A stretch of 64,000 nucleotides of DNA from NCBI RefSeq assembly GCF_900129725.1, contig NZ_FQWQ01000003.1, positions 654,686 to 718,685 of the forward strand, read 5' to 3'. The DNA is from Chryseolinea serpens. GTDB lineage: Bacteria > Bacteroidota > Bacteroidia > Cytophagales > Cyclobacteriaceae. Under the pieces are notes generated by a model. The model ran no database searches and was not told the origin of the DNA. It was given only the letters and a program-made list of their open reading frames with translations. The translations under genes and the position numbers were made by a program. Below, piece after piece: positions 9,747 through 19,607 of the stretch (position 1 is its first letter; every line of letters begins with the position of its first letter).

Positions 9747-10892
9747 ATGTCAAACGAACCCAAGCTCATGGAAGCTGTACTGCTGGCTCCCGAAAAGGAG
9801 ACCATCCAATGGAAACAAATGCTGAGTCTGGCCGCGCTATACGGCTCGATCGTTATCGGCTGGATCGCCTATCAGAACTACCAGCCCAAACTGCTGGTCC
9901 AGTTCCATTTCGATGATTTCACGTTCTTGCTCACCCTGGCCCAAGCCGTGATCCTGGTGGTCACGCCACCCCTGGCGGGCAAAATAGGCGACCGCTACCG
10001 GTTCGAACAGGGGCACCGCATTCCTGTGATCACCGCGGGGATCAGCTTTGCTTCCATGGTCTTTATGGCCGTGGCGTTCACCCTGTTCACCAATCCCGGC
10101 GAGATCTTCCGCTGGATATTGCCGGTGCTCATCATTTTCTGGCTCATCGCCATGAGCATCTTCACCAGCCCGGCATTGTCGACGATGGAGCTTTTCTCGC
10201 CCGTCGATAAACTGCCCCGCGCCATGGCCATCCTCACCATCGTGGCCAACCTCATCTATGCCGTTGAACCGGTCATCGTCGACATCATCGACTACATCGG
10301 CGCCCCGCTCACCTTCATTTCGGGTGGCGCAGTTGTTTTTGTTTCGGGATTGGCACTAAAGAAGAATTCGCTTACGCTGTTCTCCCTGCACGAAGAAAAG
10401 AAGGACGAAGCTCCTGCGGCCGCACCGGTTGAGGAAAAGTCCAGCTACGGTTTTATATTCTTTATGGGCGTCGTGCTCGGCACGGCCACCACGGTGTTGT
10501 TCAACTTGTTCCCGGACATACTGGAAGCCAAGATCGGCGTGTTGTTCAATGGCTGGCAGGGCAAGATCATCCTGGTGAACATCCTGGTTCTTTCCGCACT
10601 CATCTCGTGGCCTGTGAGCAACCTGGTGAACAAATACGGCCTGGAAAGATCTTTCTGGATCAGCTTTGCGCTGATCATGGCCAGTATGTTGTCAGTCTTT
10701 GTTTTTCAGTCGACGGTCGTGGTGGTTGTGATGGTGCTCCTGTTTACGGCTGCCTTCACGTCCCTGTCGGTGAGTTCCCTGCCCATGGCGATCCAGCGGG
10801 CTTCCTTTCACGATAAAGTTTTTTGCGTCGGTATATTTTTTAGCGGAGTGGCATTGCCGGATGGTATTCTGGAATCTATTCAGGCTTTCTAA
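9747..10892 (+). CDS. MFS-type transporter
   Basis: A 381-residue polytopic membrane protein of the major facilitator superfamily. I count six hydrophobic segments, then a cytoplasmic loop rich in Glu, Lys and Ala around residues 210-230 (HEEKKDEAPAAAPVEEK), then five more. The MFS loop 2-3 motif is visible as GKIGDRYRF (residues about 86-94). The protein ends soon after the eleventh segment with VALPDGILESIQAF, so the twelfth helix expected for the family is missing or lies in that short tail. The substrate cannot be predicted; the general pattern recalls SLC45-like members. An intrinsic terminator follows 30 bases downstream, so it is probably monocistronic. Confidence 0.75.
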   Translation: MSNEPKLMEAVLLAPEKETIQWKQMLSLAALYGSIVIGWIAYQNYQPKLLVQFHFDDFTFLLTLAQAVILVVTPPLAGKIGDRYRFEQGHRIPVITAGISFASMVFMAVAFTLFTNPGEIFRWILPVLIIFWLIAMSIFTSPALSTMELFSPVDKLPRAMAILTIVANLIYAVEPVIVDIIDYIGAPLTFISGGAVVFVSGLALKKNSLTLFSLHEEKKDEAPAAAPVEEKSSYGFIFFMGVVLGTATTVLFNLFPDILEAKIGVLFNGWQGKIILVNILVLSALISWPVSNLVNKYGLERSFWISFALIMASMLSVFVFQSTVVVVVMVLLFTAAFTSLSVSSLPMAIQRASFHDKVFCVGIFFSGVALPDGILESIQAF

Positions 10893-10924
10893 AATATAAA
10901 CAACGGTTGGTTTATGGAGAATGT

Positions 10925-10957
10925 GCCGGTCGGGTTTTCTGACCGGCCATTCTTTTT
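10925..10957 (+). terminator. Intrinsic terminator after the MFS gene
   Basis: A 7-bp stem GCCGGTC/GACCGGC (10925-10931 with 10941-10947) is followed by ATTCTTTTTT. It lies between convergent genes. Confidence 0.8.
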
Positions 10958-11012
10958 TAGTTGACACCACAGTAGCTGATCACGACAAAATCTTCTGCGA
11001 AGAAGCGGGTTG

Positions 11013-12374
11013 TCACGACCCTTTTCGGATCCTCCAATCAGAAGGATAAAGATTGTTCATGCGATTATCCAGCACGTTTGCCCATCCCAGGGGGATGTCG
11101 TTGTGATAGATTAGGGTGAATCCCTTTTTTTCTGTGGAGATCGTCAAGGGTTCTTTTCGTAAATATTGTAGCGCCTCCGGGAGGCCCACGTCAAGCCGGA
11201 GGAAGTTTTCCGGTTGCAGGTCTATTGACAAAGCCAGGGGATGTTCGGGAATAAGTTTTTCGTGCTTCACCGTGGCCATGACGATGCCGGCCGTGATGAG
11301 GTAGAGATTTTTAGCGAGGAAGTCGATGTCTGGCGTTTTATTTTGGGGAAAGCATTGCACCTGGTCGTGCCGGAGGATGAATGTTTTTTCGGCGCCGTTC
11401 TTTACCCAGGCACTTAGTTGTTCGATTATTTTTTTTGAAGGACCGGTGAACGAATTTTTATGTCTCACCCGGCTTTCCCGCGCCTCCTCTGTTTTGCGGA
11501 TCACGCAAAGAAAAAAGCCTTCGCCTTTTACGCGGTGCGGATAGAACCGATAGCCGGGAATGCCATGGTGGTCGACGGCCTCAACGCCCCATTGTTCATT
11601 CACCATCAGCGGTACGAATTCCACATCGTGTTCTTGTCGAAGCCATTCCAGGTTGTCTTCGTTTTCGTCGGGGTTGTAGGTGCAGGTGGAGTAGAAGAGG
11701 AGGCCGCCGGTTTTCAGGGCGGGCCATACGTCGCTCAGGATGCGGCGTTGCCGTTTGGAGCAGAGGGCCACGTTGTCGGGCGACCATTCTTCCATGGCGT
11801 GCTTGTCTTTGCGAAACAATCCCTCGCCCGAACAGGGGGCATCGATCACCATCACATCAAAGAAACCCGGGAGGCGCTGAAAATCCTGCGGATCATTGTG
11901 CACGACCACGGCATTTCCGTATCCCCACTTCTGTATGTTCTCGGCCAGCACGTTCGCCCGGGACCGGATCACTTCATTGGACACCAGCAGACTCTGTTCA
12001 TTCATCAGGCTGAGCAAATGCGTTGACTTGCCACCAGGTGCCGCGCAAAGGTCCAGCACGTTGATCGCTTTTTGTGCGTCAACCACCTGCCGGAAAGCCT
12101 GCTCCAGGAACATGGAACTGGCCTCCTGAACATAATAGGCACCCGCATGAAAGTGCGGGTCGAGTGTGAAGGAGGGCCGTTCGTTCAGATAATATCCCGA
12201 CGTCGTCCAGGGCACGGGCAGGGCGCCGGCGGGTGGACGTTGCAGTTTGGCTGGATTGAGTCGAATGCTCACCGGCGAAGGTTGCTGATGGGCTGCGCTG
12301 AAGTCATCCCAGCGCATACCCAATTGCTCGCGCATGCGCAGCTCAAATGACGGTGGAAATTGGGTATCGCTCAT
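11013..12374 (-). CDS. rsmF: RsmF/NOP2-Sun family rRNA (cytosine-C5)-methyltransferase
   Basis: A 453-residue SAM-dependent RNA m5C methyltransferase. The SAM-binding motif is DLCAAPGGKSTHLL. Both catalytic cysteines are visible: one in DAPCSGEGLFRKD and one in YSTCTYNPDENE. The N-terminal RNA-binding part includes SIRLNPAK and the Tyr-rich YYVQEASSMF typical of the RsmF (YebU) branch. The C-terminal 150 residues resemble the RsmF PUA-like extension. E. coli RsmF modifies C1407 of 16S rRNA; the same target is likely but not provable here. The gene is divergent from fumarylacetoacetase and convergent with the MFS gene. Confidence 0.9.
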   Translation of the reverse strand: MSDTQFPPSFELRMREQLGMRWDDFSAAHQQPSPVSIRLNPAKLQRPPAGALPVPWTTSGYYLNERPSFTLDPHFHAGAYYVQEASSMFLEQAFRQVVDAQKAINVLDLCAAPGGKSTHLLSLMNEQSLLVSNEVIRSRANVLAENIQKWGYGNAVVVHNDPQDFQRLPGFFDVMVIDAPCSGEGLFRKDKHAMEEWSPDNVALCSKRQRRILSDVWPALKTGGLLFYSTCTYNPDENEDNLEWLRQEHDVEFVPLMVNEQWGVEAVDHHGIPGYRFYPHRVKGEGFFLCVIRKTEEARESRVRHKNSFTGPSKKIIEQLSAWVKNGAEKTFILRHDQVQCFPQNKTPDIDFLAKNLYLITAGIVMATVKHEKLIPEHPLALSIDLQPENFLRLDVGLPEALQYLRKEPLTISTEKKGFTLIYHNDIPLGWANVLDNRMNNLYPSDWRIRKGS

Positions 12375-12529
12375 GAAAAAAATTAAGGGGTCTGGATACG
12401 TCGCGAGAGCACGCCGGCCTGGCGCATTCCTTTTGTTAGCGGGGCAAATTAGCGCTTTGCATTTGATTTATCGATTTGATCACGACGAGTTGAAGATCAG
12501 TTTTGAGAAATGGCTAACTTGGCTTTTGT

Positions 12530-13795
12530 ATGACCAACCCAAACGACCCTATTCTTAAAAGCTGGGTGCCTGTGCCCCCGCACAGCGACTTCCCCATCCA
12601 AAACCTGCCCTTCGGCATTTTCCGCACGGCCAGCACCTCGCCGCGGGCAGGCGTGGCGATAGGTGACGTGATCGTGGACCTGGCCGCTTTAGCGGAGCTT
12701 GGGTTTTTCAAGACGCTGAATTTGCCATCCGGCATTTTTAGTCAATCTACCCTCAACGACTTTTTTGCGTTGGGAAAGAAAACGATCCGCAATGTGCGGG
12801 AGCGGATTTCGCAGTTACTGCGTCACGACAACAAAGAACTATCATCACACGAAAGTGTAAACAAGGTATTGATCCCCCAAAACGTTGCGACTTTGCTCTT
12901 GCCGGTTCGTGTGCCGAACTACACGGACTTCTACAGCAGCGAAGAACACGCCACCAACGTGGGGTCTATGTTTCGCGATCCGAAAAATGCATTGCTCCCC
13001 AACTGGAAACATTTGCCCGTGGGCTACCACGGTCGCGCTTCTTCCATCGTGGTGTCGGGCACACCCATTCGCCGGCCGCGCGGCCAGGTGAAGATGGGAG
13101 AGGAGCCACCCGTTTTTTGCCCTTCGCATAAATTGGATTTTGAAGTGGAGATGGCCTTTATCACCTGCAGCGAAACAGCGCTGGGTCATCCCATTCATAC
13201 CCACGAAGCCGAGGAACATATCGCCGGTTTTGCCCTGTTCAACGATTGGTCTGCACGCGACATCCAGCAATGGGAATATGTTCCGCTGGGGCCATTTTTA
13301 GGAAAGAACTTTGGATCGACCCTGTCGCCCTGGATCGTCACGATGGATGCTTTGGAGCCCTTTCGGGTGGAAGGGCCATCGCAAAATCCGCATGTGCTTC
13401 CGTATCTTTCTTATGCGGGGAAAAAGAATTTTGATATTGTGATGGAGGCGCTCATCCAGCCCGAAGGCGTGGAGGCATCCGTGGTGTGCCGGACGAATTT
13501 CAAGTACATGTATTGGAATGTAAATCAACAGCTGGCCCATCACACCGTGAACGGCTGCAACATACAAGTTGGCGATGTCTATGCGTCGGGCACGATCAGC
13601 GGCCCGTCGCCCGGTTCGTTCGGCTCGCTGCTGGAGCTCTCCTGGAATGGACAAAAATCCCTTCACATGGCCGATGGCACCGAGCGCACGTTCCTGCGCG
13701 ACGGCGACACGGTGACGCTGCACGCTTACGCCGAACGCGACGGGGTTCGCATTGGCTTTGGAGCGTGCAGCGGCAAAATACTTCCCTCGCTATAA
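12530..13795 (+). CDS. fahA: Fumarylacetoacetase
   Basis: Hydrolyses 4-fumarylacetoacetate to fumarate and acetoacetate, the last step of tyrosine/homogentisate degradation. The 421-residue length matches two-domain FAH. The N-terminal SH3-like domain includes FGIFRTASTSPRAGVAIGD. The catalytic domain has NYTDFYSSEEHATNVG, with the metal Asp and catalytic His, then VGYHGRASSIV, LDFEVEMAF with the metal Glu residues, and FNDWSARDIQQWEY with the metal Asp. It heads a three-gene unit: a membrane protein 11 bases downstream and a flavin reductase after that. No homogentisate dioxygenase lies in the window. Confidence 0.95.
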   Translation: MTNPNDPILKSWVPVPPHSDFPIQNLPFGIFRTASTSPRAGVAIGDVIVDLAALAELGFFKTLNLPSGIFSQSTLNDFFALGKKTIRNVRERISQLLRHDNKELSSHESVNKVLIPQNVATLLLPVRVPNYTDFYSSEEHATNVGSMFRDPKNALLPNWKHLPVGYHGRASSIVVSGTPIRRPRGQVKMGEEPPVFCPSHKLDFEVEMAFITCSETALGHPIHTHEAEEHIAGFALFNDWSARDIQQWEYVPLGPFLGKNFGSTLSPWIVTMDALEPFRVEGPSQNPHVLPYLSYAGKKNFDIVMEALIQPEGVEASVVCRTNFKYMYWNVNQQLAHHTVNGCNIQVGDVYASGTISGPSPGSFGSLLELSWNGQKSLHMADGTERTFLRDGDTVTLHAYAERDGVRIGFGACSGKILPSL

Positions 13796-13806
13796 ACGAA
13801 ACGTGT

Positions 13807-14289
13807 ATGCGTAAACTGTCATTTTATTTCTTCCTCATCGCCCTGGTTATCGTGGACAGCTTTCTGCTTTCCAAGCCCAATTTGCTGGGCAAGATCGGCT
13901 TGATCATTTATAAGTATCACTACCTGCGCACCTTTCCCCGCACGTTGCTCACGGTGTCTATCGTGGTGGTCGTCGCTTTTGTTCTGGCCGAGCTGATCAG
14001 CTTTTTGGTGAAACGGAGAACGTTGAAGCGGGCGTTGGGAACCATCGTGCTGGCCCTCCTCATAGCCGTTTCTTTTGCCGCGCTTGTCAAAACAGGTATG
14101 GATTTTTCGACCTGGACCTACAGTCACACGGGGTTGCGTTTTCGGTTTGGTGCCTACCTGTTGCCTACACTATTGATCGTGCTTTTTACCTATGCGCTGG
14201 TGAAGCTCCCCAAACCGGATGAAGTCTTCCCGGAGTCGCCGCTCAACCCCGGTGTTCCGGCCAATAAAGATATCACGCCCATGCCCTGA
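13807..14289 (+). CDS. Four-helix membrane protein of unknown function
   Basis: A 160-residue protein starting at the ATG 11 bases after the fahA stop. A longer reading of the frame would overlap fahA by 300 bases and is not credible. It has four hydrophobic segments: LSFYFFLIALVIVDSFLL, the TLLTVSIVVVVAFVLAELI region, TIVLALLIAVSFAALV and AYLLPTLLIVLFTYALV. It ends in a proline-rich hydrophilic tail (KLPKPDEVFPESPLNPGVPA). I recognise no family. The flavin reductase start follows 4 bases after its stop, so it is translationally linked to tyrosine-degradation genes, although nothing in the sequence shows a catabolic role. Confidence 0.75.
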   Translation: MRKLSFYFFLIALVIVDSFLLSKPNLLGKIGLIIYKYHYLRTFPRTLLTVSIVVVVAFVLAELISFLVKRRTLKRALGTIVLALLIAVSFAALVKTGMDFSTWTYSHTGLRFRFGAYLLPTLLIVLFTYALVKLPKPDEVFPESPLNPGVPANKDITPMP

Positions 14290-14293
14290 TGTT

Positions 14294-15160
14294 ATGCTGA
14301 CCCTGGATCCCACAAAAATACCATTGCCTCAACTCCACCAATATTTGCTGGGGGCTGTTACCCCACGGCCGATCGCTTTCGCCAGCACGGTCGACAAAAG
14401 CGGTAACGTGAACCTGAGCCCCTTTAGCTTCTTCAATTGCTTTGGCTACAATCCACCCCTCCTGATCTTCTCGCCTTCCCGGAGAGGGCGCGACAACACG
14501 ACCAAGGACACGTATGAAAACGTACTGGAGGTGCCGGAAGTGGTCATCAACATCGTGAACCACGCCATGGTGCAGCAAGCCTCCCTGGCCAGCGTTGAAT
14601 ATCCACGCGGGGTCAACGAATTTGTGAAGGCTGGTCTCACGCCGGTGGCTTCCACCCTGGTCAAGCCTCCACGGGTGGGTGAAGCGCCCGTGTCGTTTGA
14701 ATGTAAAGTGACACAGGTCATTGCCACGGGCGACCAGGCCGGTGCCGGCAACCTGGTGCTCTGCCAGGTGATGCTGATGCACATCAAGGAGGAGATCCTC
14801 GACGAACAAGGAAAGATCGATCCCTTCAAGCTCGACGCCGTGGCCCGGCTGGGCGGCGACTGGTATTGTCGTGTGGGACCGGAATCTATTTTTAAAGTGC
14901 CCAAGCCCTTGCAGACCATTGGCATCGGTGTTGATCAAATCCCGGAACATATCCGGCTCAGTAAGGTCCTCACGGGAAATGACCTCGGCATGCTGGGGAA
15001 CGTTGAAAAATTGCCAGGTGAGTTGTCTCTACAGACCATCCGAAACCAACCGGATTTTCTCCAAGCCCGGACAAATGGTGGGGAGGCGATTCACCGGCTG
15101 GCACAAGCGTATTTGAAACAAGGCCGTGTAGAGGAAGCGTGGAGCATCCTGTTAGCTTGA
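14294..15160 (+). CDS. Flavin reductase-like FMN-binding split-barrel protein
   Basis: A 288-residue protein of the flavin reductase/flavoredoxin family. The N-terminal half carries the FMN-binding split barrel with the motifs AVTPRPIAFASTVDKSGNVN, SPFSFFNCFGYNPP and, in LIFSPSRRGRDNTTKDTYEN, the phosphate-contacting residues. A further conserved strand follows at VVINIVNHAM. About 90 residues at the C-terminus form a helical extension (HRLAQAYLKQGRVEEAWSIL). I chose the ATG at 14294 because the upstream 25 residues would lie inside the preceding gene and resemble nothing. Proteins of this family sit next to fumarylacetoacetase in other Bacteroidota, which suggests a role in aromatic amino acid breakdown, but the reaction is unknown. 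Confidence 0.85.
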   Translation: MLTLDPTKIPLPQLHQYLLGAVTPRPIAFASTVDKSGNVNLSPFSFFNCFGYNPPLLIFSPSRRGRDNTTKDTYENVLEVPEVVINIVNHAMVQQASLASVEYPRGVNEFVKAGLTPVASTLVKPPRVGEAPVSFECKVTQVIATGDQAGAGNLVLCQVMLMHIKEEILDEQGKIDPFKLDAVARLGGDWYCRVGPESIFKVPKPLQTIGIGVDQIPEHIRLSKVLTGNDLGMLGNVEKLPGELSLQTIRNQPDFLQARTNGGEAIHRLAQAYLKQGRVEEAWSILLA

Positions 15161-15240
15161 GAAATACGGGTGAGTATTCTTTCGGCGCCCATCAGCAACG
15201 GCTGGGGTATACTCCAGGTCAAAATCTGGAACGAACGAGA

Positions 15241-15267
15241 AGAGGCTGCCTTTTTGGGGCAGCCTCT
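15241..15267. terminator. Hairpin between convergent genes
   Basis: A perfect 10-bp stem, AGAGGCTGCC (15241-15250) with GGCAGCCTCT (15258-15267) and a 7-base loop. There is no long T-run on either side, so it may work as a weak or bidirectional terminator for the flavin reductase and pdhB genes. Confidence 0.6.
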
Positions 15268-15293
15268 CATATGTTAACTAATCAAAGTAAATC

Positions 15294-16274
<981 letters not shown>

Positions 16275-16355
16275 AGCATTTCTTCAGAAAGTGCGTAAAA
16301 ATAGGGGCCGGACAAACAGGATAAAAGCATTCCCCACTTTTTATTGGGGAGCCCC

Positions 16356-16388
16356 AAAACAAAAAGCCCCGGCTTTTGGCCGGGGCTT
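16356..16388 (-). terminator. Intrinsic terminator of the OmpA/TPR lipoprotein gene
   Basis: A perfect 10-bp stem AAGCCCCGGC/GCCGGGGCTT (16364-16373 with 16379-16388). On the minus strand it is followed by CTTTTTGTTTTGGGG. It lies 24 bases after the stop of the gene at 16412. Confidence 0.9.
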
Positions 16389-16411
16389 CTCTGTTTAACC
16401 AATGAGATCGA

Positions 16412-18187
16412 TTATTTCAATGCATTTCTGAAGGCTTCGGTAGCGGCGAATTTCGAGAATTCCAGGTCGCTCAAAGCGGCTTCTTTCAATGAAGGATCGG
16501 CTTTCACAGCGCTGCTCAGGTTGCTCACCACGTCGTCGGCGTTGCCGAGGCGGGCAGAAGCTACTGCGGCACCATAGTAAGCGATGGCCAGGTTGCTGTT
16601 CTTGGCAGTGGCTTCCTTGAAGGAAGTCAGACCATTTTGGTAGTCTTTGTTCAACACTTGAGCCAAGCCTTTGTTGAAAAGGTTGTCGGCGTTGTCGGCA
16701 GCAGCAGATTCGGAGCTAACGGCGGCAGCGTACTGAGCTTTTACGATTTCAGCAGCACCTTTCACACCGTTCACACCGGCAGCATTGTCGCCTTTCAGGC
16801 CAGCGCCGAGAGCTTTGGTAGCGTGGTTGTAGGCAGCATAAGCGTTGCCTTTCATCATGCTTACAGAAGCCAGGTTGGCGTGTACTTCGGGAGCTTCGTT
16901 CAACTTAGCAGCAATTTCCAATTGTGCCTGAGCTTTGTCGGCCAGGGCAGCAGCGTTGCTGGGGTTTTCGATAGCTTGTGCAATGTATACGGCACCGAGG
17001 TTGTTGTGAGCATTCCAGTTGGAGCCTTTCTTGGTAGCGGCTTCGTAGATCGCTGCTTTTTCTTCCAGGGAAGGAGTCAACGTAGCGGCGTACATCATTT
17101 CTTCGAAAGAAAGGGTGTCGGCAGAGATCGCGCCTTGTGTTACTTGCTTGGAGAGAACAGACATTTCAGCGTCGGTCTTCTTGTCTTTCACCACCAGGAT
17201 CTCGGTCTTAGCAGTTCTCAATTTAGGATATACATCCTTGAACACTTTCTTGTAGGTCTTCAGTTTCTTGAATTGTTTTTCAACATCTTCGAAAGAACCG
17301 CCAGCGTTGATGATGTTCAGGTATTCAGCTTTCTCTTCGGAAGTGATGCCTTCGTAAGTAGAGAGTGTGTTCTTGAATTCGTTCCAGTCCTGGATAACAG
17401 GCTTCAGGATGAAGTTGATCGAATCGGCTTTGCCTTTGTAGTCGTACTTCTTCATTTCAGCACGATAGAATTTTTCGATGGCAGCAGCGCGATCGGGCGA
17501 CAATTTAGCGTTGATACGCTCAGCACCTTCAGGGGAGTGGGTACCGGTGATGGTAACGGTACGGGTAGCGTTCTTGGAAGCGATGAAGGCATCCAGTTGT
17601 TTACCTTTTGTGCTCTTGATTTCGGTAGGTCTCAGTACGGATCTGCCTTGTTCGAAGATGAAATCAGGGATCACTACAGGAACAAGTTCTTCCTGGTTGT
17701 TATAACCATGTTCTGCGAAAGCAGCGAAGTATACGGGTTTCACCAGTTTAGAGGTGGTGATGATGCCGGTAGCTACCGGGAGACGGGGAGTTTTCTTGGC
17801 TTTTTCGCCTTTGGAAGCTACGCCTTCAACTTCCACAGTACCTGTTTTGTATGCGGGTTGATAAGGGAATGAGAAGCTTTTGGTTACACGGGGAGGCTCG
17901 GTCTTGCTGTTAGGATAGTCCTCAGCTTTGAACGGGATGGGGTCCAGCGCCAGTTCGTTGGTGCCATACTTGTAGAAGGTGTTTACCGTGTAGACGGTTC
18001 CTTTCTTCAACATTTTAACCGGAAGGTTAGCCGCCATATCGAAGGCAACCGTATCCTTGTGAACCTCCAGCGGGTTCGGAGTAACCGTCAATTGCTGGTC
18101 TTTTGACATTTTCACCATCTTGGGCAGGGTACAGCCCGCGAGGGTAAGTACTGCGAAGATCAGAAATGAGTAAACTACTTTTCTCAT
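16412..18187 (-). CDS. OmpA-domain lipoprotein with TPR repeats
   Basis: A 591-residue lipoprotein: MRKVVYSFLIFAVLTLAGC has a lipobox LAGC, so the mature protein starts at Cys19. Residues about 30-170 are a beta-rich region. Residues about 175-260 look like an OmpA C-terminal domain: FIFEQGRSVLRPTE, then GTHSPEGAERINAKLSPDRA, where the usual TD of the peptidoglycan site is replaced by HS. Residues about 390-591 are alanine-rich TPR-like helices (YYGAAVASARLGNADDVVSN). Codon choice is strongly biased, and a near-consensus promoter and a strong terminator flank it, so it is probably an abundant monocistronic envelope protein. The ATG at 18187 directly precedes the signal peptide; the open frame upstream is rejected. 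Confidence 0.85.
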   Translation of the reverse strand: MRKVVYSFLIFAVLTLAGCTLPKMVKMSKDQQLTVTPNPLEVHKDTVAFDMAANLPVKMLKKGTVYTVNTFYKYGTNELALDPIPFKAEDYPNSKTEPPRVTKSFSFPYQPAYKTGTVEVEGVASKGEKAKKTPRLPVATGIITTSKLVKPVYFAAFAEHGYNNQEELVPVVIPDFIFEQGRSVLRPTEIKSTKGKQLDAFIASKNATRTVTITGTHSPEGAERINAKLSPDRAAAIEKFYRAEMKKYDYKGKADSINFILKPVIQDWNEFKNTLSTYEGITSEEKAEYLNIINAGGSFEDVEKQFKKLKTYKKVFKDVYPKLRTAKTEILVVKDKKTDAEMSVLSKQVTQGAISADTLSFEEMMYAATLTPSLEEKAAIYEAATKKGSNWNAHNNLGAVYIAQAIENPSNAAALADKAQAQLEIAAKLNEAPEVHANLASVSMMKGNAYAAYNHATKALGAGLKGDNAAGVNGVKGAAEIVKAQYAAAVSSESAAADNADNLFNKGLAQVLNKDYQNGLTSFKEATAKNSNLAIAYYGAAVASARLGNADDVVSNLSSAVKADPSLKEAALSDLEFSKFAATEAFRNALK

Positions 18188-18223
18188 TGGATTTAGATTT
18201 ATTGGTTGATTTAAACAGGTTTG

Positions 18224-18254
18224 CAAAACTATACTTATGTGTATTTTTTTGCAA
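18224..18254 (-). promoter_or_regulatory. Promoter of the OmpA/TPR lipoprotein gene
   Basis: On the minus strand TTG (18254-18252), a 20-base spacer and a perfect TAGTTTTG (18231-18224). The leader of roughly 30 bases is A/T-rich and lacks a Shine-Dalgarno site, as expected for well-translated Bacteroidota genes. Confidence 0.7.
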
Positions 18255-18287
18255 TTATACTCAAAAAAATATGAAGGACCCCGACAT

Positions 18288-18314
18288 TTTGAGGGGGGTG
18301 GCGCGTTATATTTG
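18288..18314 (+). promoter_or_regulatory. Possible promoter of the mini-PspC gene
   Basis: TTTG at 18288-18291 and a perfect TATATTTG at 18307-18314. The spacer of 15 bases is shorter than the usual 19-21, so only the -7 element is well supported. The start codon is 65 bases downstream. Confidence 0.4.
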
Positions 18315-18378
18315 TGAGCCGAACTTTTGGTCGACAAATCAACTTTTTGGGAAGTCGAAAGTATACTAAAGGGCATAT

Positions 18379-18606
18379 ATGGACCGTGTAGCAGATAAAA
18401 TCCAACTTTTCTTTGAGACCTACGCCTTTGGAGTGTGTACACACCTGGGGGAGAAGTTAGGTGTTGCAACATCCTCCATTCGCCTCTTTTTCATCTATGC
18501 GAGCTTCATCACGTTCGGGTCACCGGTCATCATCTACCTGTCGCTGGCCTTTATCATGAACATGCGCAAGCACCTTCGTAAGCGCACCCCCGTGTGGGAT
18601 TATTGA
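18379..18606 (+). CDS. Small PspC-domain membrane protein
   Basis: A 75-residue protein that is almost entirely one PspC domain: LGEKLGVATSSIRLFFIY is the domain core, followed by a membrane segment FGSPVIIYLSLAFIMNM and a basic tail RKHLRKRTPVWDY. PspC proteins sit in the inner membrane and take part in phage-shock or envelope-stress responses; single-domain versions are common in Bacteroidota but their role is not established. No pspA is nearby. Its last 7 bases overlap the end of the convergent glycosyltransferase gene. Confidence 0.85.
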   Translation: MDRVADKIQLFFETYAFGVCTHLGEKLGVATSSIRLFFIYASFITFGSPVIIYLSLAFIMNMRKHLRKRTPVWDY

Positions 18607-19607
18607 CCCATCCTTCTCTTCCCTTTCACATAGAAATCCAACACAATGCTGCCCGGGTAAACTACCTTTCGGGGATACGTTGGGTATTGTTCGTGAATCG
18701 CTCGACGCTTCCGTCTATCCCTGGCATAGTGCCGTATAAAATGTAAATGTGCCTTTCCTACGGCGTTAAAATTTCCCGGTTGGCCCTTGAGCAAGAAGAC
18801 CACCGCGGCCAGCCAGTCCAACACGAGGCGGAGCGGAAGTTTGTAGAACAACTCCGCGCGATCGAAATGCTTATAGATCAGCGAGAGTCCGTTACGGAAA
18901 TTGAGATACGTTTTCCTGGGATTGTCATAACCCAGGGTGCCCGCGCCCAGGTGAAAGATGGTGCTCTGTCCACAGTAGCAAACCCGGAGGCCCGCGCGGT
19001 TCAGCTTCCAGCACAGGTCGATCTCTTCCATGTGGGCGAAGAAGTCTTCGTCGAAACCGCCCATGTCGTGGAACGCATCGGCCCGGATCACCAGGCAGGC
19101 GCCGGAGGCCCAGAACACATCAGTGGTATCGTTGTATTGCCCGGTATCCTGCTCCACCACATCAAACAAGCGCCCGCGGCAAAACGGATAGCCCAGGGCG
19201 TCGATCAGCCCGCCACCGGCCCCGGCGTGTTCGAAGGTGTTCTGCTGGCGATACGACAGGATCTTGGGCTGCACGGCAGCAATGGTCTCATCCGAATCCA
19301 GGAGTTGGGTGAGGGGGGACAACCAGTGGGGGGTGACTTCAATGTCGGAGTTCAACAACACGTAATGGTCCGCCTGAACTTGCAACAGCGCCCGGTTATA
19401 GCCGCCGCAGTAGCCGTAATTCTGATCCAGCACAATGCGTTTAACCGACGGGAAATCCTTTTGAAGTATGGCCAGGGAGTTGTCGGTGGAGGCGTTGTCG
19501 GCCACGACGATCTCGGCACCTCCGGAATGCTGCAGCACCGAGGGCAGGAACTTCGGTAACAGCGCGGCGCCGTTGTAGTTGAGAATGACAACTGCCGTTT
19601 GGCTCAT
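18600..19607 (-). CDS. Family 2 glycosyltransferase
   Basis: A 335-residue GT-A fold enzyme of the rhamnosyltransferase-like GT2 branch. The nucleotide-sugar site is visible as VVILNYNGAALLPKFLPSV, IVVADNASTDNSL and the DxD-like LLNSDIEV. The acceptor half has FWASGACLVIRADAF and GFDEDFFAHMEEIDLCWKL (the ED acid region). The C-terminal 80 residues are hydrophobic/basic and may touch the membrane. It starts inside the stop of ebfC (ATGA, 19604-19607), so it is co-translated with that nucleoid protein. Likely substrates are cell-surface polysaccharides; the sugar cannot be named. Confidence 0.88.
   Translation of the reverse strand: MSQTAVVILNYNGAALLPKFLPSVLQHSGGAEIVVADNASTDNSLAILQKDFPSVKRIVLDQNYGYCGGYNRALLQVQADHYVLLNSDIEVTPHWLSPLTQLLDSDETIAAVQPKILSYRQQNTFEHAGAGGGLIDALGYPFCRGRLFDVVEQDTGQYNDTTDVFWASGACLVIRADAFHDMGGFDEDFFAHMEEIDLCWKLNRAGLRVCYCGQSTIFHLGAGTLGYDNPRKTYLNFRNGLSLIYKHFDRAELFYKLPLRLVLDWLAAVVFLLKGQPGNFNAVGKAHLHFIRHYARDRRKRRAIHEQYPTYPRKVVYPGSIVLDFYVKGKRRMGQ

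Noticed and set aside
16637-17872. A 411-codon open frame opposite the OmpA/TPR lipoprotein
   Set aside because: Ser/Phe/Val-rich complement frame caused by strong codon bias of the real gene.
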